This document shows positions 21,614 to 34,099 of a DNA stretch of 64,000 nt, piece after piece. This DNA comes from Leucocoprinus leucothites (lineage: Eukaryota > Basidiomycota > Agaricomycetes > Agaricales > Agaricaceae): the NCBI GenBank assembly GCA_013368445.1, contig JAACJO010000015.1, positions 1 to 64,000 on the forward strand. Direction: 5' to 3'. Below the pieces are notes generated by a model. That model saw only the letters and a list, made by a program, of their open reading frames with translations, ran no database searches and was not told where the DNA came from. The translations under genes and the position numbers were made by a program. Each line of letters begins with the position of its first letter. The stretch's first letter is position 1.

Positions 21614-24342
21614 CTATAGGAAACGGGGATCGGTGTATTTAGTGATTGCAAGTCGGACTGCCTTTGGATTGGATCTTCCGAGTCGAAGATGGATTGCATA
21701 GTGGTCAGCACGAGTCACATCCTCCAGAAACGAGGCAACAAAGGCATAAGGATCATCATCACAGTGCCAAATTGTCATCTCTCCCTTTGTCCGTAGATCA
21801 CCCTGGCCTGCGACGTGCCACCTATCGACGACCACGGGAGGCTCATAACCGGGAGTCTACTCCGATGAGGATGATTACGACGAGATTGGCGTTGAATCAC
21901 TTACTAATGAGAGCATCCAACGAATGAAGTGTGCGAACACTTCCGTTTCAGAATACCACTCCTCAGAATACGGAAGATTGAAGTCTAAGTTCTGCAACGC
22001 CTTGATCAGTAGTTCTAGAGATGCTTCGGGTACTAGAGGGCAAGCCTTCCAACAAGGCACAAAGGAGATCTTGCGTAAAGAGTCAATAACGGAATCCCTG
22101 TCGGATTCAGGAGGAGGCCACGGGAGCCCTGACAATGATTGTTGTTTTGAAGCTAGCACACAGATCAGTCAATCATACTGTTGGGAGTAAATTTGACTAG
22201 AATACCAAAAAGATGCTTGATAGGATTGGATGAGCGGCCTTGACACCAATAGCCGAGCCAGTTCAAGCCCCAAAACGCGACCTCGGGGCAATGCACCTCC
22301 TGTTCGTTCAAAACGAACTTTCCAGAACGAGTAGGGTCCTTCAGATAGTCGGAGAAGGATGCATGATATATTTGGATAGACTTTTCATGAGCCTCGGATG
22401 CAGGAGGGACTCGGATGACTGAATGTAGACGGCGAAGTGCTCGATAGAAGGAGACCTGATCAAGGCCGAGAATATTGGCAAGGACAAGGGCGGTTAAGTC
22501 CTTATTTCCGTACAAGATGAAGAATCCAATAATAAGTCGAGTGGTGCGAATGATATGTGTGGGGATGCCAGAGAGAATTTGAGTGTAGAGGAGGTCAAGG
22601 GTATGTAGAGGGTTGGCGTCCTCTGGGCCACTGATGCCGCCGAGGAATCGCATGCAGGTATCGAGTTGACCGGATGGATCATCGTAATCCTCGTCGCCGA
22701 TGAATCGAATGATGAAGGACGCAAAGCCGAGGTGACCCGATGCACGGTGTGCGATGTAGATAATCTGACTCTCATCTGGCCAATCTGGCGGAAGTTGGTC
22801 TGGGTACTTTTTCCTAATCTCCGTGAAACCTGTTTTAAGAATGCGGATAGCGTCCTTTTGCGCATCGCTGTCGTCCACTTTGAGGATTTCTTGTTGACAT
22901 GTTTGTCCAACGTCCAAGAAAGCGGCCTTCAGATTGGGCTCAGGGCGACTGCATATCAACCAACGAAACATCGAGCCACCTTCCGCCTGAGAAAAGCGGC
23001 TGATCATTTCTACAAACTCGCGCTGAGCTTTGAAGCCGTTGCACTCGTCTAACCCGTCGAGAACCATCAGTAGAGGCTTGTGGCATTCAGGGTGAGATTG
23101 GGTCGGGAGAGAGCGGAAAGGATTGGTAATGAGGGCTTCAAACATGGATTCTCGTTCATAGTCGAGGATGAAGCGAGTGTTAATCAGTTGCTCAGTGATG
23201 AGGCTTTTATAGTGAGGAATCAACTGGGTCAATTGATAGACCAGAGTCGGAATGACGGCGTCGGGATCATCTCGTTTATTAGGCCGGGAGAAGAAAAAGG
23301 TAGCGCCAAGCAGTCCCTTTTTCTTGAAATCTTCTGCGACGGTCTGAGCTACGGCTGATTTTCCGATACCAGCTGGGCCTGATAACCAAAAGAGTCGTTG
23401 GTTCGAAGAGTCGCCCTCAGTGGTTCCCCAATGGAATATACGGTCGCGTAAAACCTGACGAGTATTTTGAGTGCATCGAGGAGGATATGCGCGCTCTTTA
23501 GAGTTAAGCATAGCGCTCGGCATCGCCTTGTCTTCGAGCCTCTGAAGAGCTGATTCGGGAATGAGGGAAATCACGATAGCGGCATTTAGATGGTTTGACT
23601 CACCCTCTCTCCCTCGCTCTCCCCAAGATTGGCTTGTTCCTTCGCTATGACCGATAACAACCAAGTTACCAACACTGAAATCGCGGGCGCCAGTCAAATA
23701 TGAGGATCCTATAGTGAATGGTAGTATGGGTGAATCGTTCCTAACCCTTGAGCTATATTTGTACCCACCTGCTTGGTATGGTTGTCTCGATGAGGTATGT
23801 GAATTCGAGACATGATGTGCACTGTGGCCGCTGGTTGGACCTTGGGTGGAGAGATGGTGCGCTGGCCTCTCCGAAGGTGAAATATCATTGATTTGAGATT
23901 TGTTTGTGTTCGCTAATAAGCAAGAAAAAAAGTTAGCTTTACCAGAAAGGGCGAGGTTCTGGCTTATATATACCGGAATGAATAGAGGAAACGCTGCGAG
24001 AAGGACTGTGCCTTGTTGTTCCGAGACTAGATGGTGCGGGAGTTGAGAGGTGGCTAGCACCCGGCGAGGCTACGGTGGGCAGTGAGTATCAGCAATTCTC
24101 AGACCAAATCGTTTAGGCATTCGCTTACATATATCAATGCGCGGTAGGACCAAGGCAGGACTTAAGATGCCCGACTCGTTAGCTATCCACTGATCGCCGT
24201 GTGTACTATTGGGCTGTTGCAGTGGTTTGACCGGTGAGTCAAGAGAGGGATTACCAGTATTGACTGGGGAAGCGTTGTTTTTCCTCTTTTTGCGCCCCGG
24301 GAGAATGTCTTGGATTTTGAGAGATTTATTGAACCAGGGCAT
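21614..24342 (-). CDS. NACHT-domain STAND NTPase (NLR-like), gene 2
   Basis: Model: complement(21614-21856, 21905-22152, 22206-23912, 23974-24069, 24129-24342), 835 aa with consistent phases. The N-terminus (MPWFNKSLKIQDILPGRKK) is short, basic and amphipathic, followed by about 220 low-complexity Ser/Thr/Pro residues. The NTPase core has YPPRCTQNTRQ, P-loop GPAGIGKSAVAQT, Walker B LMVLDGLDEC and FRWLICSRPEPN; helical segments follow, including YHASFSDYLKDPTRS. The last two exons, with many Trp and acidic residues, are the typical C-terminal extension of basidiomycete NACHT proteins. No repeat-type ligand sensor is visible. It is convergent with BET2, 106 bp apart, and its 5' end is 389 bp from the GTPase cluster on the same strand. 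An unspliced reading would start at a false Met at 24060. Confidence 0.85.
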
Positions 24343-24730
24343 GATTGGAGAGGGGAGAGGAAGGTGGACGCTATGAGGCTGAGACCGACATCTGATGGCA
24401 GCATCCAGTGATCGGACCTTTAGAACTCGGATAACAGCGGATAGCCTGGGCACCTCAACTTGTTATTCTGAATCAGACGTAGAAGATTATTCACCACAGC
24501 ATACATTTATTTTGAACAAGATATTGACTCGTCGGTTCAGGTTCACTCACAGATCAACCTACAGCCAGGAGAGCGATGATAGAAGATACAAGGACGGAAA
24601 TACTGCTGAAAATTATTCTGTTAAGTTCCAAGTCTATATTTGGACAATTTCAAAAACTACCACTGCTTTCTCCCCCGAGCACCCTTGCGTCTGTTCTGCG
24701 GCTCACGCGGCTTACGCTTGGTCGTCTAAT

Positions 24731-25694
24731 CTATGCTAGCTCGACCTCGGAATTTTTTTTCTCCCCTCTCAGCTCGCTGATCAGCTCGGGAACTCGCCCT
24801 GGCGTGAATTCTAGTTGGGGCTCTCCCCTGTTCTCTTGAAGGAACTTGATAACCCTTAGTGCTGCGGCATGGGTGTTCTTCTGGAGGCGTATTATCCGGG
24901 CACCTTGATCAATCATATCCCTCCAGTATTCCCTAGCAAGCTGTCTTTCACGTTGCACGAAAGTCTCCTCATAAGGCGGACCGTCCCACATAGTCGTCAC
25001 AAAGAGCACTCGACTGAATAGCTGGCTCTCGTAGATCTTCTCGAAAGACCGCAGGTATTTCCAAACCGCAAACCGTGCGGAGTTGTCGGTAATGCGGTGG
25101 AGCAATAGGATTCCACTGAAACGAACCTTCCGCAAGCCCCTGTACCAAACGTGACGGGATATGAGTAGTAGTAAGGATAGAAGATAGAAGGCACAATCCT
25201 GGCTCACATTTGTTCCAACCAGTTTGCAATTGTCTCGAGTATTTTATAATCGTCGGAGTCATATTCGAACCCAGGCGTATCCACCAGGACTACATCCCCT
25301 TCCACCCCTGGAAGTCGAGTCCCGTACCCCTTCACTTCGGTTGTTTCTCGAATAAAAGTGTGTCCTATGCCGACATCTCGACCTAAGACTTTACTGATGA
25401 GCTTGATATGATTCAATCGATGAGCTCTAGACATTGAGCGGGATCCACAAGATGTACGTATGAGACTTACCGAGGTCTTTCCCGTGCCCACGAGCCCCAT
25501 CAATCTACAATCCAGTGAGTGATGCTCTCAAAGATTGTCGACATTGATATTTACAAGATCACAGTATCACTCTCTTTCAGCTGGCTGGGGTGCCCAATCT
25601 CAGACTCTTTCGGGTAGGTAGCTTTCTTTTTGGCCTCGAAGATTCTGGAGAGTCGCGAAGGATTGAGGTAGGAAACAGATGACCCAGTCGACAT
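24731..25694 (-). CDS. AIG1-like GTPase, tandem copy 1
   Basis: Model: complement(24731-25139, 25208-25401, 25471-25504, 25555-25694), 258 aa. Exon 2 is only 34 nt and encodes just the P-loop (GLVGTGKTS). Exon 3 carries the switch region (IGHTFIRETTEV) and G3 motif LVDTPGFE; exon 4 has LLLHRITDN and FVTTMWD (G4 position) and helical sequence. This is the fungal TRAFAC-type, AIG1/septin-like P-loop GTPase family; its cellular role is unproven. The C-terminus (GEKKNSEVELA) is shorter than in copies 2 and 3 and lacks their HES.ES...LG.FLKFL ending, so this copy was trimmed. It sits upstream of STAND gene 2 on the same strand. Confidence 0.82.
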
Positions 25695-26176
25695 ATCTGT
25701 GTCAACTCTCGAGTGGCTGAGGTATTATAGACGGTAGGGTGTGAAAAATAAGTTGGGGGCTGGAGAAGAAATTGTCAGGTTTAATAGCTGCAGAAAGCCA
25801 CCAAGTTTTGCCTCGTGTAGACGAGTGACTTCTCATTTGATCTGTCGTTATATGAATCAGATATAGAAGATCAATCACCACAGCATACACCTATTTGAAC
25901 ACTATGTGAGAGGACGAAATATGAGTGTATTTTGGGCCAAAGCAGTGAGGAATACATGCTTTACTCTACTACATTTAATTGATAGAAAAACAATAAAATA
26001 TGATATGAAACAAGAATGGAGACGATTGCCCCGATATTATTATAGTAATTAATAGATTTCACCACGCTGGATGTTGGTTGTTTAGCTTAGGTTATTCTAT
26101 GGCCAGTTGTTGCCAGGGGTGCAGTGATAGAGAATACAGCAATCAAGGTAAGATTGAAAATTACGGTGTTACCGGA

Positions 26177-27222
26177 CTACGACGATTTGCCTTCCAAGAA
26201 TTTCAAGAACTGCCCTAATTTCCTGTGAGCACTCTCAAGCGACTCGTGCAATCCATGTTTGGCCACCTGAACTATCCCAGTGGATTGACTTCCAGCTCCA
26301 TTTTTCCTCCATCTCAGCTCTCTGATCAGTTCGGGAATTCGCCCTGGCTTGGGTTCTAGTGGGGGTTCTCCCCTATCCTCTTGAAGGAACCTGATAACCC
26401 TTAGTGCTGCGGCATGAGTAACCTTCTGGAAGCGTATCGTTCGGGCGCCTTGATTAATCATATACCCCCAGAAGATGCTGACAAGTTCCCTTTCACGTTG
26501 CACAAAAACCTTATCAGTACGATCGTTCCACATAGTCGTCACAAAGAGCACTCGACTGAACAGCTGGGTCTCATAGATATTTTCGAAAGACTGCAGATGT
26601 TTCCAAACAACCGGCCGTGCGAGATTGTCGGTAATGCGGTGGAGGAGTAGAATTCCACTGAAGCGAACCTTCCGCAAGTACCTGTGCCGAACGTGGCGGG
26701 ATGTGAATAGCAGTGAGGATGGAAGGTAAAAAAGCACAATCCTGGCTTACATTTGTTCCAACCAGTTTGCGATGGTCTCGAGTATTTCGTAATCGTCAGA
26801 GTGATCTTCGAACCCAGGAGTATCCACTAGGACAAGATCTTCATCCATCCTTGGAAGTCGAAATCTGTACCCCCTCACTTCGGCTGTTTCTCGAGCCAAA
26901 CGGGATCCTATGCCAACATCTTGACCTAAAACTTCACTGATGAACTTGATTCAATGAATGAGCTCTAGACATCGAGCGGAAACCACTGCGTTAGGACTTA
27001 CAGCGGTCTTTCCCGTCCCCACTAAGCCTATCAATCTACAATTTAGTGAGTGATGTTCTCAAAAATTGTCGATGCTAATACTTACATGATCACAGTATCA
27101 CTCTCTTTCAGATGACGGGAGTGCACAACCTCAAACGTTTCCGGGTAAGTGACATTCTCTTCGACGTTGAGGACTCTGGACGGTTGCAGGGGACCGGGTG
27201 AGGACCCGGATGGGGCCGGCAT
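26177..27222 (-). CDS. AIG1-like GTPase, tandem copy 2
   Basis: Model: complement(26177-26681, 26751-26944, 27002-27035, 27086-27222), 289 aa. Intron positions match copy 1, including the 34-nt P-loop exon (GLVGTGKTA) and a 194-nt exon 3 (LVDTPGFEDHSDDYE). Exon 4 carries LLLHRITDN, FVTTMWND and a basic C-terminal helix ending in FLEGKSS. In the switch I region TFIRETTEV is replaced by RLARETAEV. A GTPase role is inferred from the motifs only. Confidence 0.82.
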
Positions 27223-27628
27223 CTCCGTATCAACTCTTGCGTGGCTGGGATATTATAGACTATGGGGCGTGAAAGATATATAGGTTTGAGTGATTAGCGT
27301 TTAACAGCTGCAGGAAGCCAACCCGGAAAGTCTTGTCTAGTGAGATGCGTGACGTCCCATCTGATCTGCCACGACTGTAGGCCGGCGTCTAACAGCCAGA
27401 GTAGGATTATGAACAGGGCACTTCAAGGGAATTATTAGTTGCCGACTGACCAGTTACCTGGGAGCTTGCAAATACTTATGTACTCATCATTGGAATGGCT
27501 GGAGCGGAGTCACAAAATATATGATAAGCGGTCAGGAGGATCAGGGTTAGGTTGTCAACAAGAGAGCAATGATAGAGGGTATATGTAGCGATCGGCATAA
27601 GATTGGAAATTATGGTGTTCAGGTTGGA

Positions 27629-28700
27629 TCAGGGCAATTTGCTTCCCAAGAATTTCAAAAACCGCCCTAGTCTCCTCTGAACACTCTCAGGCGACTCATG
27701 TAACCCACGTTTGGCCATCTGAACTTTTCTAGATCGACTTCCGGTTTCACTTTCTTTCCAACCACCCTCCCTTAGCTCGCTGATCAGCTCGGGAATTCGC
27801 CCTGGCCTAAATACTAGTGGAGGTTCTCCCCTATTCTCCTGAAGGAACTTGATAACCCTTAATGCTGCGGCATGGGTATTCTTCTGGAGACGTATTATCC
27901 GAGCACCTTGATCAATCATATCCCCCCAGTAATACCCAGCAAGCTCTCTTTCACGTTGTACGAAACCCTCCTCATAAGGCCGACCGTCCCACATAGTCGT
28001 CACAAAGAGCACTCGACTGAACAGCTGGGTCTCATAGATCTTCTCGAAAGATCGTAGATGTTTCCAAACCGGCGACCGTACGAGATTATCGGTAATGCGG
28101 TGGAGGAATAGGATTCCACTGAAGTGAACCTTCCTTAAGCCCCTGTACCAGATGTGACGGGATATGAATACTATAGTAAAGGTGGAAGGTAGAAAAACAA
28201 TCCTGGCTCACATTTGTTCCAACCAGTTTGCGATGGTCTCGAGTATTTTATAATCGTCGGAGTAATATTCGAATCCAGGAGTGTCCACTAGGACTACATC
28301 CTCCTCCAGCCCTGGGAGTCGAAATCTATACCCCCTCACTTCGGTTGTTTCTCGAATCAAAGTGTGTCCTATGCCGACATCTCGACCTAAGACATTACTG
28401 ATGAGCTTGATACGATTCAACCAGTGAGCTCTAGACACCGAGCGGAAACCACAAGATATGCGACGTTGGGACTTACCGAGGTCTTTCCCGTTCCCTCGAA
28501 GCCCATCAATCTACAATCCAGTGAGTGACGTTCTCAAAAGTTGTCGATGCTGATACTGACATGATCACGGTATCACTCTCCTTCAAATGACGGGAGCGCA
28601 CAACCTCAAACGTTTCCGGGTAGTTGATGTTCTCTTCGACCTTGAAACCTCTGGACAGTCGCAAAGGACCGAGGGAGGACCCGGATGGCTGGGTTGGCAT
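27629..28700 (-). CDS. AIG1-like GTPase, tandem copy 3
   Basis: Model: complement(27629-28142, 28212-28405, 28477-28510, 28561-28700), 293 aa, with the same exon plan as copies 1 and 2. The P-loop reads GFEGTGKTS, so the two residues after the first Gly differ from copies 1 and 2 (GLVGTGKT). G3 is LVDTPGFEYYSDDYK. The donor of intron 1 is GTCAGT rather than GTAAGT/GTAAAT. The C-terminus (HESPESVQRRLGRFLKFLG) is complete. This is the outermost gene of the array and closest to copy 2 in its 5' flank. Confidence 0.82.
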
Positions 28701-28770
28701 CTCCGTATCAACTCTCGAGTGGCTGGGTATTATAGACTATGGGGTGCAAAAGATATATAGGCTTGAGGGT
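28701..28770 (-). promoter_or_regulatory. Conserved upstream block of the GTPase genes
   Basis: On the minus strand a TATATATC box and a TCTATAATA box lie within 70 bp of the ATG of copy 3. The same pair in the same order precedes copy 2 (27223-27290). Copy 1 keeps TCTATAATA but has lost TATATATC. Conservation between duplicates suggests a core promoter, but recent duplication could explain it too. Confidence 0.35.
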
Positions 28771-29125
28771 TTGGTGTTTAACGGCTGTAGAAAGCCAATA
28801 TTATCCCGGGAAGTCTTGTCCAGTGTGATCGCCACGACTCTAGGTCGGTGTCTAAATTCAGAGTAAGATTATAAACGGGAATGGATGCTTAGTTGCCGGC
28901 TGGCTAGGTGCCTGTGAACTTATCAGCGGAGTCACAAATAGTGATAAATAGTCGGGATGACCGGCACACTACCAAAAAAGGTGTCCCGGCGTCGGGGAGT
29001 GTGAGTCACGCCATCAGAGCGGAGCCGCGCGCATTATCCTTTAGCTTTTGCCCAAGCCTTGTGGCCGCGTCGGCGCCGCACTTCTCTCTTTCACGATACC
29101 CAGCGCAGTTATCGTAAAAAAAACC

Positions 29126-31689
29126 ATGGATGAGGATTTTGTCATGGTATGCTATCCTTTTGGATGTTTGATTGACGTTAATTCGACTAACGATGGTAAC
29201 CACAAAGGACCAAGAAAAAATACAACAGCCGTCACAACGACAAGACAGAGATCATGAAGGGGCTGTGGGACCCAGAGGACAATGGGATAATGCCACAATG
29301 ACTAAACCTGAACCTCGGTTGGATGAGTCCATTCCGGAATTATATATACCCCTGGCCAATAATCCCCGCTCACCCTCTTTGACCGCATCCACCACTACCA
29401 ACGCGAACCAGGCAGCCAAACCTATGGCGAAATCGCTCGGGCGGACTCAAACTCTTGGACAGATTGGAAGGACAGAGTCGTTTACTGATGTTTTTTCCAC
29501 GCCCGGATCCGATGGTTCTAGCTCGGCGACGGCATCGACGCCGTCTATGTTGCAGCACCGGGAAAGCTCTGCCGTTCTAAATGACGACGACGACGACTAT
29601 GAAGATCGCAACACCGCACCTGGTATCCGGATTGACGTAGATGGAGACGATGAGCTAGGAGATGGGGCTCAGCCTACTGCTGAATCGCAAGATGTCTCAA
29701 TGGGCGAGCCACAAGTGTTGAGCGAAGAACAACTAGTGCGCACAATGTTCTTCAATTGTTTGCATAAACACTCACCACTCATTGTTCTAAAAGGTTTTAT
29801 CGATAAGGGCCCCAACATCAGCATCCGAACCTTCCAGTGCCAACCTCACAGCCAACACAAGTGCAAAGGACAACGCCCAGCGTTTCCCCTCACCCGTGCC
29901 CACCGAGCCAGAAGACCCAGATCCGGAATACATTTCGAAACAACTCGCGAAACATCACATCAAAGTACGCGACTTTGCATGGTGTCCTCCCTACACCACC
30001 GGCGCCCCTCCACCCTCCGTTCCCGCTAACGCTGCCAATACAATTCCAAACACTCCCGCCCCTGCTCCTACGCCACCACCGCAACACCACACCACCTCCA
30101 CAAATATACGTACAACCGACGTCACATCTACCAACACCGTAATTTCGCATCCTCGTGTGCCATTGATCCCATTCACACCTGAAACCTTTGATCCATACAA
30201 AGCACTCGGTGAATTCGAGTTCCGCCTCCGCCAGTCTCCTCGTACACTAGCTATCCCCGGAAAAACTATCCGAAGATTGATTGAAATTGGATGGGTCACG
30301 GAGAACGAGGTTGAGAGCCGATGTAGCGCAGATGACTTGGATGGACTCGAAGAGTTCGATTCGCGGAACCGGACGCGACTTTTAAGGTTGACCGCGCTCC
30401 ATGACCAGCGCGAAAAGGAACTTGGCGTTCCTGCCCCTGTGACCGCCCCCACTACTGCCGAGAACCAAGACACACCAGGAACAAGTTTACTGATAAACGA
30501 AGGATTCACATCGACCGGTGCCTATCCCTATGTTACCCTCAGGTTTGAGTCCGTACCTACGTTCGCGGAACGCGAAGAGCTCGCGAATGGCGTTCGACCA
30601 TTGTTCCACACCGTCGATCGCGTGATTCGGATGGCTATGGCTATGGAACGAGAACGCGAGAGGGATAGACAAGAAGCTGAGGCAGCATTGGTGAAAAGAC
30701 GGAAAGAAGATGAGGAAAGAGATAGAGCCGAGAGAGAACGTGTTGAACGTGAAGTCTCGAATATGAGCATGGATAGAGACGAGGAAATGAGAGAGGTATC
30801 GAGTGGTGATGTTGGTGGTGGCGGTGGTACACCATCGACAGCTGTTTCTACGCCATCTGCTACTACGGGTCTACAGCCTCCTGCAGAGATTTCTCCGTCG
30901 TCTGGGGCACATGTGACAGCAAATTCAAGGAAGCGATCACCTCACCAGGCTTGGGCCGATGATGAGGATAATATGGAGGATGATATTGATGATTTGGAGG
31001 TCAAACGGCTTCGACTTGCGCGTTCGCAGTCCGAGACTTGGTATGAAAAAGAGCGCCGTCTTCAGCAAGAGCAGCAAGAAGCACAAAATGCATCCGACTC
31101 TCAGCCCCAACCCCAATCCCAACCTCCACTCGGGCGCCATGATTCCCCCTCCCCTCGTCCGCCAGCCCACGTCCGCCCACAGTCTCAATCCCCACACAAG
31201 GGAGTTATTCTTCCTTCCCACTCGCGTAACCCTTCGCAATCTCAGTCACAACATTCACGCTCGCATTCACGTTCGCAATCTCAGAATCAAAGTCAATCCA
31301 GCACTTTCATGCCACCAGAAATCCAATACCCAGCGCCACTCGCCGCATATGACCCAGCACTTTATCCTGATGCCGCTAGCGCCATCGAGTCACAGTCTCA
31401 ACAATCGCAGTCACAAGGTCGTCGTCATCCGTATTTGAATAATTACCGTGGAGATGTTGCTACGCCGCCTGCTTCTGACGATGAAGAAGGAGCAGAAGGA
31501 AATGAGGATGGTGATGGGAAGGATAAGGGTCAAGGGAAGGGGAAGAGTAGTGTGATGGTTGGGAGAGGGTTTGGGTTGACGGAGGATGGGGAGCAGGATA
31601 CGGACAGGCCTAACGCCCTTAAAAGGAGTCCGAAGAATGGTGTGAAGAGGGGGTTGACTAGGGGGAGGACGTTGGTTCAGATTTGTTGA
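29126..31689 (+). CDS. Acidic, low-complexity nuclear-type protein (unknown)
   Basis: Model: join(29126-29146, 29208-29757, 29822-31689), 812 aa. The second intron could instead use a donor at 29794, but that leaves only 28 nt. The first exon is just MDEDFVM. The protein has a run of Asp (DDDDDYED), a moderately ordered segment at about residues 260-400 (FDPYKALGEFEFRLRQSP, IRRLIEIGWVTENEVESR, YVTLRFESVPTFAEREEL), a charged coiled-coil-like stretch (RERERDRQEAEAALVKRRKE), a KRKRS-like basic patch and long Ser/Gln repeats. That composition suits a nuclear regulatory protein, but no named domain is recognised. Confidence 0.7.
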
Positions 31690-33785
31690 GGTGAAGGGTT
31701 AATGGTTTGTATGTTCTTAAAGGTCGAGGTTTTTTCTTTCTCTCTCTTTCTTGTTCATCAATTTGGAAGTGTGTGGGCGAGATTGGGACCTGGAATAATC
31801 TTGGGGTGAATGGACGCGTTGTAGATTATGCAATGGTTATTAGCAGAGTTCATAATTGTAGGTTGATACACGGGTGACACAAGGCAACGTTCATATTACA
31901 TGTTCGATGTGCAATTCCATGATTCGTTGACAGATTATTCGAGGTGTATTGTGTTTGACCTGTGTTTGGATATACAAAATACAGCAGTAAACAAGAAACA
32001 GGATCGACGCAAAAATCCAGCAAAGTGCACAAGAGACTCATACTGTAGAAGAATCCGGAAATCCAACAGAACGTCCACAGACCTTGTCAATCCAGGAGTG
32101 GATCGCTAATTCCAACGAGATTGTACATCCGAGAAAAAGCCTTGATCCTTTCCTCGTGGCGTTGTAGAGGCTCGTTGACGTATGGATATAACGTCAAGTA
32201 GAGTACTAGCTAGGTAGCTAGAATGTAACCTCAAATGAATTTGAGGGGAAGTATGAGAAATAGATGAGGATTTATGTTGCTATTGCTGAATAATGCGAAA
32301 TGTGTGATGAAACTGAATGCTGTACTATTTACTTTGTGAAATTCTCAAACACTGTACTAGGATCCTGACTAAGTGCGCAGTTTGCAATGCTTAGCTGACT
32401 TCTATAACTAAGATCTTTTATCCTGTGGCTGTCTCTGTTTCTCTCTAAGGTCAACTGGACCTTGTCTATAATCACCCACTCAGTCACACACTGGTGCTGG
32501 TGCAGTCAATATGCTTTAACTACAAGCCTTCTTAGCTTGGTAGCTACTTTGCTGTGACACTAGGTCGAACTCAAGATGTCTTAGAATATTTCTTAGATTA
32601 ACTAGTAGGAGTCTTTCCTGTTTAGAATTCTCTTAGAAGGTTGATCACTTATTCACTCGAAAATGCTTAGTTTGTGGTCTGCACACCCTATAGCACTATG
32701 GAGGCATAGGATTCCTTGCCTCTCTGCATGCTGTTGGGCCCTTTTTATATTATTTGAGAGATATGAAAATAGACGAAATATTCTAGAAAGGAATAGGTAT
32801 GACTTGAAATTGACTAATAGAAAATGACTAAATTGTTCTGGATTTAGCTGGTATACTTTTACAATGCAATGCTGACTGGTAGGTCCATTCAATCACTAGG
32901 TTGTTGCATGGGTAGTGGAGTAGCTACCATGTGAGTTTCTTTCATTAAGCTTTTATTAATCATGGATAATCATTTTGGCTGTGATATTTTCTTTACCTGA
33001 GGACCCCTGCCATGTCAGTGCAACCATCAGTTTGCTTGGCCAGTACAGTTGTAGGACTGAACAGTATGGAAATGATGTAGCTAAGCAGCAGGGTAGCTAG
33101 GTTCCTGTCTTGTACATGTGGAAAATGCAGATTGTTGTCTGTTAATGGGTCCATTGATCCTTCTGATCCAGTTCTAGACCTTGGTCCTTATTTTTAGATT
33201 GTTTGGATCATTCTCAGTGCAGAGGTTTCCCTCAAGTCCCAAAGCAGTAATTTGGTGATGTGGTGTACTGAAGTTGAGGGTTCAAATCTCTGGAATGGTT
33301 CACAACAGTGGACAGCTGTACTAGATTACCAGTCTCACCTGCCATATTGGTTGACCACATTACTTCTTGGTAAGTAGGTTTGTAGCTACACCACTAACGC
33401 ACTATAGAGCTCTTAGGCATAGCATTATTCTTTTATAATACTAAGTGTGAAATCACGAAAATATTAGTATTCCTTGTTTATTTTCAGTTTTTGTGTCACA
33501 GCATGAACCTGGAAAGATTTGGGCAAGGACATGTGCCCAGATGAGATAAGCCTTCAATCAGGAAGGATCATGCATCTGGTAATATTCCCAGTAATTGGAG
33601 TAAAATATGATGTTCTCCCAATTGATAATGACTGTGATTGTGGAACTTTTGACAGGAATATTTTGAGAGTGTAGATAGCTACTGGCACATCAGACAATCC
33701 TGGAGAAAATGGCTTAACCTGATCATGGAACCCCTCACAACATAGTCTAATATAAGCAATATTATATTGGACTATATTGTAAGGA
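31690..33785. other. AT-rich, gene-free stretch
   Basis: About 2.1 kb with only short frames of no recognisable content. CpG becomes rarer towards the right, consistent with decayed repeat DNA next to the chromovirus. I could not assign it to any element. Confidence 0.5.
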
Positions 33786-34051
33786 TGTTACGACTTTACC
33801 CGGTCCCAGTACTTCCCATGTCAACTTCTATTTTTACAAGCTACCCCACTCCTACATCATAGTCTATGTCATGGTCTATGTCATAGTTGCCTGAGTCCCC
33901 TGACTCATACTTACCTGGGTCCACTTCCTTCTCATATATATAGACTCCTAGGTAGAGTGTACTCCTTACGCTTTACTAATTGTATCTTTCCCTTTCTTAT
34001 CCTCAAGTCTTTGCCAGAGTTGCAACCTGAGTTCCGATGAAGGTCATAACA
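33786..34051 (+). repeat. 5' LTR (266 bp)
   Basis: Starts TGTTACGACTTTACCC and ends GGTCATAACA. Nearly identical in length and order to 40038-40303. It includes a TATA-like TCATATATATAGAC. Confidence 0.93.
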
Positions 34052-34053
34052 TT

Positions 34054-34071
34054 TGGTAAAGCATCTCCACT
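34054..34071 (+). other. Candidate primer binding site
   Basis: TGGTAAAGCATCTCCACT begins two bases after the 5' LTR with TGG, as expected for pairing with a tRNA 3' CCA end. The tRNA was not identified. Confidence 0.5.
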
Positions 34072-34099
34072 CACTTTGCAACAGAGTATCGCTGACATC

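Larger units (their letters stand above)
24731..28770 (-). repeat. Tandem triplication of the GTPase gene with its 5' flank
   Basis: Three units start at about 25750, 27290 and 28770 (minus strand). Besides the coding exons, the flank just upstream of each ATG is conserved, including the block TATTATAGAC on the plus strand about 30-50 bp from the start codon. The spacers after copies 2 and 3 also match in their first bases (AATTTCAA/TCTTGGAAG area). Confidence 0.85.

Noticed and set aside
22165..24060. A 631-codon single-exon model for STAND gene 2
   Set aside because: The first 50 residues read through an intron. The phase-matched five-exon model gives a proper N-terminus and C-terminus.
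33265..33300. tRNA-like T-loop (GGTTCAAATC)
   Set aside because: The flanking bases do not form the T-stem, and no acceptor or anticodon arm can be drawn.
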